Part shown: one piece after another, positions 50,042-64,000 of the stretch
Numbering within the stretch: the first letter of the stretch is position 1
Layout of the letters: every line of letters begins with the position of its first letter
Origin: Onchocerca volvulus
Taxonomy: Eukaryota; Nematoda; Chromadorea; Rhabditida; Onchocercidae
Direction: 5' to 3'
Length of the DNA stretch: 64,000 nucleotides
NCBI GenBank assembly: GCA_000499405.2
Contig: HG738139.1
Location: 1,353,361-1,417,360, forward strand
Notes under the pieces: model-generated
Seen by the model: the letters and a program-made list of their open reading frames with translations, nothing else
Told to the model about the DNA's origin: nothing
The model's database searches: none
Made by a program: the position numbers and the translations under genes

Positions 50042-52016
50042 AAGTTTCAATGCTCCAACTATAGAAGAAGTGACAGTTGTTATAAACGGAGATCAATTCC
50101 TACCCAGAGATATTGTTCTTCACCGGAGAAGCGATCAATTGAAAAAAATTGCAGAAATTCAGCGATGCTACGCTGCTCTGCAATATCCAATCATTTTTTG
50201 AGACGATGCCGATGGATATCACTTCAACGTTAAGATCAAAAATCCAATCAGTGGCGAAGAAACAATTAAGAAATGCAGCGCAGTGGTCTATTATTCGTAC
50301 CGATTAATGATTTGAGAGAATGAAGACAATCACATTTTGAAATGTCATCAGTTGTTTCATCGATATATCGTAGATATGTATGCAAAAATCGAAACAGAAC
50401 GTTTGATATTCATCAGTTTGAATCAGACCAAAATTCGCTCTGAAGAATACATTCATTTGCGAGATGCAGTTTTAAACGATGGCAATACAATTAAAATTGG
50501 AAGACTAACGATTTTGCCATTTTCATATGCAGGCAATCCACTCATATGCATGAGTACGCTCAAGACGTAATTGCATATGTTCGCCAATACGGGCGTCCAG
50601 ACCTATTCATTACATTCACATGCAATCCAGCTTGGGATGATATACAAAATCTTTTATTTCCTGGGCATCCCAATGGATAGGCATGACATCAGCATGTGTT
50701 TCAGACAGAGGCTGAAATCGCTGATGGATTTCATAGTAACACATGAAGTATTTGGATCTGTGCGCTGCTGGATGTACTTAGTAGAATGACAGAAGACAGG
50801 ATTGCCACATGCACATAAACAACCTGGCTTTATGACGAAATCATTTCAAACGAAATCGACGATGTAATATGCACTGAAATACCCGATGCTGACGTCGATA
50901 AAATTTGTGTGAAGTTGTGACGAAAAATATGATAGATGGACCTTGCGGTACACTGAATCCAAATTCACCATGCATGATAGACGAAAAAGCTCTAAGCAAT
51001 ATCCTCGAGCATTGGTGTCCAATACAGTTACAGGAAAAGATGAATATCCTTTATACAGAAAAAGATTAGTAGAAGATGGCGGTAAATTGGCAATCATTGG
51101 CAATCATAGAAATGCGAAATAGTAATGACCGGTGGGTTTTTCCATATTCGCTTTACTATTAAAAACATACAAAACGCACATAAATGTGGAATACTGTAAC
51201 TCCGTTAAATCGACTGAATACATTTGTAAGCAGGTGAATAAAAGCAGCGATATGGCAGTTTTTGGCATGCAGCCAGAAAGAAAGGATAGGAATGCAGTAT
51301 TACATATCGATGAAATCGCACAATATCAAGCTGGAAGATATATAAACAGCAATGAAGCTGTATGGCGAATTCTTTCATTTCCCATACATGAACGAAGTTC
51401 AAATGATTTTCACTTGGCAATATATTTGGAAAATTGACGTGTTTATTTCACAGCTGCAAATATGCAACAAATAGGTCTGAATTAATCAGCCACAAAAGTT
51501 GACTGGTTTCCTCACATTATGTCAAAATAATGCGATTGCGAAAACACTATTATATTCGGAACTGCCTATTTATTACACATGAAATGTGAGTAGAAAATCA
51601 TTCGAATGATGCAAAACAAGAAAGCGAGTTGGCGGAGAACGTGGCATATTTAAACAAACTACGATTGTCGTCAGTTTTTGTCGAATTCGTTGAAGGTGAT
51701 GTCAATAGTAGTAAAATACAGCTAATATTTCGATTGAGGTTGTTAGAAGAAGAACTTGGTTAAGTTGAAGCGAAATATAAATAAATTGTTGAAAGGAATA
51801 GTGGGTGGTTGAGTAGGATCAAGAAAAATAAGTTGAAAGTTGAAGCGTTGTGATGTTTGAAGAAAACTGTGAGAAGCGTGGAGTTGATGGTAGGGTTTTA
51901 TTTCATATAAAACGATATCTCGTTCAATTCAATAAAGCTTATAAAGATTAACAAGTGGGAGTGGATAAGTTTCACATCTGGTTTCCAAATGGGAAGATTA
52001 AGAAGTGAAAATGAAT
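50042..52016 (+). pseudogene. Helitron HUH Rep domain (broken); right arm of the inverted repeat
   Basis: Fragments in order: DQFLPRDIVLHRRSDQLKKI, EEYIHLRDAVLNDGNTIKIG, HEYAQDVIAYVRQYGRPDLF, ITFTCNPAWDDIQNLLFPG, FIVTHEVFGSVRCWMY, GLPHAH (the HUH metal-binding motif, about 50800-50815) and the tyrosine-motif region EYICKQVNKSSD (about 51216-51251). The Rep family normally has two catalytic tyrosines four residues apart; here the first is Tyr (51219-51221) and the second position is Gln (51231-51233). Frameshifts lie near 50,560 and 50,680, with several stops. The Helitron match fades after about 51,470; from there to 52016 the sequence may not be element-derived. Confidence 0.85.
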
Positions 52017-52171
52017 AAAAATGTAAATTTAATACAATTAGCGGTTGATATCAAAGGAGATTACTGTATGATATAAATATATAGATGTGAATATGGAAAT
52101 TAGAATTGTACATATGCGAACATAGATATATGAAATTCACATATGTGATAATGGTTAAATGAGATGCAGAT

Positions 52172-54114
52172 ATGTGTGGATGGATGAATGACATGTACAT
52201 ATGTAATTATCGGCTAACATCAAAAAAATTGAAATCAAATCTTAAAGAATTTTGTCGGAGTTTCGCGAGATCAAAAGAACACATGTTCTTAGTAAATGTG
52301 CCTGGCTCAACCTCTTTTCAGCAATCAAAAATTGTCAACGGCGTTACACATGCTACTTTCCGTAATGCATGTCAAGCTTTGGATTTATTGAAGAACGACG
52401 ATACTGGGATGTATATATTAATGACGCATGCAGCACATCACTTACAAATCAAAGGTGTGTACTGTTTGCAAGTATATTGACCGTCTGCTCTCCTTCTACA
52501 ACGAAGTTATGGGAGAAATATAAATCACCACTATAAATCGCATACGGCTGAAGATATTTTCCATCGAATATGCAGCGAAAATTCAAATATGAACATAGAT
52601 TTCATAGCAGGAATCTACAACGAAGCGCTGATAATGATTGAAGATTTGTGCTTACAAATCGGGAACAAAGTTCTCATTCAATTGAGAATGCCATCATTGA
52701 ATGGATTTACTAGTGATTCGTTCGATGTAGAATTGCGTAGCGAACGAAGTTACAACACAGTTGATCTTTTATCATATGTGCAATCAAATATTCCTAAGCT
52801 AACGTTGAGCAAAAAGGCATTTACGACCAAATAATGCAAATTGTCAATAAAGTGGTTGGAGAAATCTTCTTTTGAATGCGCCACGAGGAACTGGTGATAC
52901 GTTCCTAATTAGATTGATTTTGGTAAACAATTCGATCCCAAAATGGTATAGTCATAGCTCTTGGATCTTCCGGAAGATCTGCAACATTGCTATCAGATGA
53001 AAGAACTGTTCATTCCGCTTTGAAATTGCCATTGAGTATCCAATTGATTGAAACTCCCACATGCAGCATTTCCAAGATATCCGGCACGGGAAAAGTATTG
53101 CAAAATGCAAACTTTTTGTTTGGGATGAATGTGCAATGGCGCACAAAAAATCGATCGAAACTCTTGATCGATCATTTCAAGATTTGAGTGAAAATATCAG
53201 ACCATTTGGGAACACATTAATATTGCTTGCAGGAGATTTCAGGCAAACATTACCTGTAATTCCTCGATCGACACCAGCGGACGAGATAAATGCTTGCCTG
53301 AAATTCTTGCTTTGAGGAGATACGTAAAGACGTTAAACTTAACTATAAATATTCGTGTTCAACTGCAAAAACTATCGATCAACTAGAATATTCTCACATC
53401 AATTACTGGAAATTGGGAAAGAAAAGGTGCCGGTTGATCTGACCATAAGACGAATTTCATTGCCTCATAACTTCTGCAATTTAATAAAGTTAAAAGAAGA
53501 GTTGGTTGAAAAAGTATTTCCCAATATTCAAACCAATTATAAGAATCACGATTGGCTGTGTTTACGAGCTATTCTTGCGGCCAAGAAAAAAGACGATATT
53601 CTACAGTTTAATATTCAAAGCCAGGCAGTCACATATAAGTCCTTCGACACTGTTGTGGAAGCAGATGAAGCGGTTGATTATCCAACAGAATTTTTGAATT
53701 CACTCCATTTAAAGGAATGCCACTGCACGTACTGAAAATCGGCATGCCAATTGTCATGTTGCGAAATTTCAACCAGCCAGAACTTTACAACGGCACGCGA
53801 TTTGCAGTAAAAAAATTGATGAGCAACGTCGTAGAAACAATAATCTTGACAGGACCTTTCAAAGATGAAGATTTCCTTGTTCCTCGCATTCCTATGATTC
53901 CAACCGATATGCTATTTCAGTTTAAGAGATTACGATTACAAATTCGATAGATGTTTGCATCAATCTTTAGAAATGTGCAGGTATGATCTAGAGAACGATT
54001 GCTTTTCACATGGACAATTATATGTTGCGTGTTCTAGAGTCGGCAAACCAGACGATCTCTATATCTACACAAATAACAAAAAATATTGTATACCCACAAG
54101 TGCTGTGAAATAAA
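52172..54114 (+). pseudogene. Helitron PIF1-type helicase domain (broken)
   Basis: Present once only. Fragments in order: FLVNVPGSTSFQQSKIVNGV; ALIMIEDLCLQIGNKVLIQL; a Walker A reading PRGTGDTFLI (52881-52910) in place of the usual GGTGKT; SALKLPLSIQLIETPTCSIS; Walker B-like FVWDECAMAHKKSIETLDRS; NTLILLAGDFRQTLPVIPRS; GMPIVMLRNFNQPELYNGTR; and the C-terminal motif SHGQLYVACSRVGKPDDLYI ending at a TAA at about 54,112. Stops and frameshifts separate these pieces. The helicase would have driven strand unwinding during rolling-circle transposition. Confidence 0.85.
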
Positions 54115-54264
54115 TTCCTTGAACGAAACATTTCACTATGCACTGTCACGACCTGGATATTTGTGCGACGCAACTACATTCACCACGAATCAAAAAATAA
54201 ACGAATTACATCCGTCATAAAGCAAAAAACAAACGCAAAACTTAAATTACTTGCCTTATTTATT

Positions 54265-54400
54265 TAAAAACATGGGCCTGTTCGAATGCAACGCGTATGC
54301 AAATTTCAAATCAATCGATGAATATTTAAAAAACATGCGCGTATTCGATTGCAACGTTGTGTCAAATTTTCAAAGCAATGGGTAAGGGCTTTCCCATATG
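54265..54400 (+). repeat. Helitron 3' non-coding region with two related units
   Basis: Two similar segments of about 62 bases follow each other: AACATGGGCCTGTTCGAATG, then CAACGCGTATGCAAATTTCA; and AACATGCGCGTATTCGATTG, then CAACGTTGTGTCAAATTTTC. The second continues AAAGCAATGGGTAAGGGC. They share the TTCGAnTGCAACG core with the relic at 28.75 kb. Confidence 0.6.
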
Positions 54401-54496
54401 TAAGGTTTTAAATTAATATCATAAGGTTCGTGTTTAAGAACTATTGGAGGCTTAAGATTTTTGAACAAATGAACATTGACATTTTTATTTATATAG

Positions 54497-54585
54497 ACTA
54501 ACTGGAATCAGAACGTGAAGCGTAGCCGACCTTCATAGACTAGCTGGATCGACCACGCAGAGCTGTGCCAATCCAGCCAGTTGGA
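54497..54585. repeat. GC-rich hairpin, possible Helitron 3' terminal structure
   Basis: CTAGCTGGAT (54540-54549) and ATCCAGCCAG (54571-54580) form a 10-base stem with one mismatch around a 21-base loop. An outer AACTGG (about 54500-54505) can also pair with CCAGTT (54577-54582). It is unusually GC-rich for this window. Helitrons carry a hairpin just inside their 3' end, but no clear CTRR end was identified here. Confidence 0.4.
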
Positions 54586-54590
54586 AATAA

Positions 54591-55849
54591 GTTTTCAATA
54601 GTTTTGCAAATTTCGACCAGATTATATATTGGTGAGATTCAAATGAAAGACACTACATCTGATATTAAAAAAAATCAATAATATAATAATTGATGGTATC
54701 GCTGCAATAGTTAACAATACGCAGAGTTCGTTAATTTCGTTGTGTTTCTTATTAAAAAAACCAGTATGAAAAAATTTATTTTAAAGTTACTGGAATTACT
54801 AAACATTTTCAGAATGATAATCAAGCGGGGATTGTTCGAGAAAAAGATAGATTTTCTATGATTGCAAATCAAATTTATTCGTAATAGTAGCACTCAAGGA
54901 TCATACAATGCTCCCATCAATAAAAGCACATTTTTCGAAACATAATACTGTAGTAACTCAAAAAAAAAAAAAAAGCCAACTATTTCAAAACATTTCGTTT
55001 TCATCGATTTTATATCCTATAAAAGTAAATAAAAATGTCAAGTTACATTTGAAAAATGAATGAATGTGTTTTTTTATTATTTCTATATTTCAAAAATTAA
55101 AAAATAAACAAACAGTGTGATACATAAATACAACATAAACCTGTATTTCAGCACCAGGAACACTGTTTTCACAAGTTATTTTTACAACACACTGAAAAAA
55201 AAATTGAAAATGATCAGAGTCAAATTCAAAATTCATCTGTCTGGTAAATACGAAACACTAAACCAGGGTAAAATAAAAGAGATTGAAAACTGAAAGTAAC
55301 TTATTGTTTTATTTGTAGAGCAAAAATGTATAACCTTATTAGCATAAAAATGGCATTACCTTTAATAGGTTAGTCAAATGGAGAGCTGCAACAAGCATAA
55401 AAATTGGGAAAACCCGCAATACATAAAAATTTAAACCATTTGATGGGTTTGTTCAACTTGTCTAAAATAAATGTTCTCATTAATCTATTATTTAAATGCT
55501 CTTTCGAAACAAATGAAAAAAGAATGGCGCCTTCTATAATTACCTGAACATAATAATTTTAGTTCGACATGTGTTTACATATTTAAACGAAATAAAAAGA
55601 ATGATGCCTCTAACAATGTAATAGCATAGTAACCTCAAATTTTATCGAAGTGTCTTCAATGATAATTAACTTAGACAATCATTACAATAAAATACGCTAA
55701 TGAAATAATAATTAGTTTTCAGTAAAAATGGCGGAAAGTTCCAAACAAATTGAAATCTGAAATTCTTCCAACTGCAGAACTAGTAAAATAATATGAAACA
55801 AAGACATCATTATACAATTACTTTGCAAGATACAAACTTTTCAACATAC
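54591..55849. other. Intergenic region between the Helitron and the ACSL 3' end
   Basis: AT-rich with no supported exon. It must hold the ACSL 3' UTR on the minus strand. Confidence 0.55.
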
Positions 55850-62298
<6,449 letters not shown>

Positions 62299-62300
62299 TT

Positions 62301-63943
62301 CTAAAAAAACAAAATTTATCCTAAAAATTTTATATCTTATAAAAAGAGGAAGAAGATTGTTACATTGTATTGCCGTAATAAATACGCGGACGAACCGCGA
62401 AAGGGAATGGGCAACGATGACGGCATTAAAATGTCAACAAGTTTATATGATAAACAAAAAGAACTGATTCATTCATTTACCTCGTAAAATATTTAAAGAA
62501 GTCATGTGAATAGGTATGAAAACATGTGAATATCTAATTCTGCTACATTCACAAAAATAGCATATGAACTTTCATTTTTTATAATAAATCAACCAAATTC
62601 AATCACTTTATAATATAAGAAATTGAATAGAACATTTCAACAGAAACTCGTTTTGAATGTCTCAAAGTTAAAAGTAAAAATTTGAAGATGTATGGTTAAT
62701 TTTCCATTTTTCATTATCCTTTTCAGTAGTATAGCTATAGTTATTCAAAAAGTTTATATCAAAATCAGTCGATATTTTTGCTTGAAATTTCCTTCTATAA
62801 ACTGATTTGAATGTTAAGCAGAAAAGAAGAAATTTTCTTTAGTAAAAATAATCCAATTAAGTTAATAAAAGGCATATTATTCATTAATTATCTTAATTAC
62901 ACAATAACAATTCTTAGGTATTTGGGAGGAAAAAAAAGACAAGATATAAATTGAAGCATTTCAATAATACTCTTATCACTAACGGCGATTCATCCAATAG
63001 AATTATATAAAAATATTTGTCATAAAGTAAAAAATATGTAGAAGAAAAGATAGAAGATGAGTGGTAAATTGGTAAGCGAATGATAATACTTGAATTATGA
63101 ATGATTACAATAATAAGCCTTTCGTAATCAATTTCTTAATAAATATGAAATTAATAAATAAAAGAACGGAAATAACTATACTACAAAAAAAAGAAAAAAT
63201 ATATTTCGCAGTAATATTAGTACTATTATTTACCACAACAATAATTTTTTTTTTTTCTTGTGCAAAACATATTTATCAAAAAAAGAGCAAAATAAATGGG
63301 AAGTGGAAAAGATGAGAGAAAAAAAGAGATCATAATTCGGTGAACTAAAGCAATGAGACTGTAAACAAAACGAAAGCAAAGTTTTTTGAGTTTAGAAAAA
63401 AGATTCAGTTAAAATCCTTTGTACGTAATTTTCGTGCAATACATGTGTACGCATCCAGTCATACAAAAAACTTATTTAATTTGTTACTTGGTCTTTTAAT
63501 TAAGAAGAAAAAAAAAATAGAAGGTTTTGCCCACTTAATCAATGACAAATAAAGCACATTTTAAAATCCTTTTCTAAATAATTTTACAATTATAAAGGGT
63601 CATGCAATATTTGCAATTGGATAGCATTAAATATGGACAAAATAATTTTATTACAATTGATAAGTTTCCAAATAATTAACAATTTGTCATTTTATAAATG
63701 AAAAAAGCTATTATATATATATATATATATATATAATACAATGCTTAAATACATACTTATCGACTGATTCGTAAATATGCAAATATCAGAGAATTCTGAC
63801 GATCATCAAAGTGATGCAAAATTATAGCGAAAAAATTCCAAATCAAAACATACCTACGAGAAGAAATCATTGTTGATACATTTTGTAAAAAATTAAAATT
63901 TATTCCGACAAATACTTTTTGTCTACTTTTTCAGACCTCAGTC
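62301..63943. other. Upstream region of ACSL
   Basis: AT-rich sequence with an AT microsatellite at 63711-63736. A minus-strand ATG-containing segment (63870-63854) ends in a good GTATGT donor but would read out of frame into ACSL exon 1, so it could only be a 5' UTR exon or uORF. Confidence 0.4.
63711..63736. repeat. TA microsatellite
   Basis: Uninterrupted TA dinucleotide run. Confidence 0.85.
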
Positions 63944-64000
63944 GTCCTGCGCGACTGCAATAAAAACATTGCAACGAAATGCACCGCCCAAAGCACTCAT
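63944..64000 (+). CDS. Possible exon running off the window end
   Basis: A strong acceptor (TACTTTTTCAG, ending at 63943) is followed by 57 bases of clearly higher GC content that are open in more than one + frame to the window edge. The composition and acceptor suggest the beginning of an exon of another gene. No product can be named. On the minus strand the same bases start with an ATG but stop after 20 codons. Confidence 0.3.

Larger units (their letters stand above)
47211..54114 (+). mobile_element. Decayed autonomous Helitron with a folded-back Rep segment
   Basis: Reading on the + strand from about 49,186 the order is the Helitron N-terminal region, the HUH Rep domain and a PIF1-type helicase ending at about 54,114. 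This is the standard RepHel order. All parts carry frameshifts and stops, so no intact RepHel protein is encoded. A reverse-oriented second copy of the Rep part (47211-49185) is fused to the 5' side. The protein matches are to the animal Helitron family recalled from knowledge (for example TFTCNPAWDD, CNSVKS, RWRIFSFPIHER-like IRILSFPIHER and SHGQLYVACSRV). True element ends are not certain. Confidence 0.85.

Noticed and set aside
49788..50096. Minus-strand 102-codon ORF in the Helitron spacer
   Set aside because: It is the reverse-strand shadow of the Helitron N-terminal region, whose sense reading shows recognisable family residues.

Overview
The window looks like nuclear DNA of a parasitic, probably filarial, nematode. 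It is very AT-rich, with long poly-T and AT tracts, and its genes are cut into many short exons with GT..(T)TTTCAG introns. Several genes have a TTTTCAG- or TTTTAG-like acceptor a few bases before the first ATG, as expected for spliced-leader trans-splicing. The best-recognised proteins (CEH-10, RPL-21, PRP-3, BUD31, DNA polymerase theta) support a metazoan and fit a nematode. Exon coordinates were worked out by hand from GT/AG sites, reading phase and homology to well-known families. Species and expression cannot be read from the sequence.

Layout. (1) 1-125: 3' end of an unidentified + strand gene. (2) 520-794: a candidate two-exon small ORF of unclear status. (3) 2403-27807: polq-1, a 26-exon + strand DNA polymerase theta with N-terminal helicase and C-terminal polymerase, both with their key motifs. 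Its 8.4 kb sixth intron (6095-14527) holds a complete gene on the opposite strand, the paired-like/CVC homeobox gene ceh-10 (9740-12785), plus a candidate autoregulatory motif. (4) 27808-30928: a degenerate minisatellite and a short Helitron-like relic. (5) 30929-41147: housekeeping genes: BUD31 (+), UQCR10 (-), rpl-21 (+) and prp-3 (+). (6) 42178-45008 or 45372: an unrecognised coiled-coil-headed gene with two possible last exons and a duplicated pseudo-exon. (7) 47211 to about 54.6 kb: a decayed Helitron whose Rep segment exists twice as a near-identical inverted repeat (1,975 bp arms, 856 bp spacer). (8) 55850-62298: a 15-exon long-chain acyl-CoA synthetase on the - strand. (9) 62301-64000: non-coding sequence with a possible exon running off the end.

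The genes do not form one pathway. POLQ does theta-mediated end joining; BUD31 and PRP3 are spliceosome components; RPL21 is ribosomal; UQCR10 belongs to respiratory complex III; ACSL activates fatty acids; CEH-10 is a neuronal identity factor. The most unusual structures are the folded-back Helitron, the antisense homeobox gene inside polq-1, and many small internal duplications that copy splice-site sequence.
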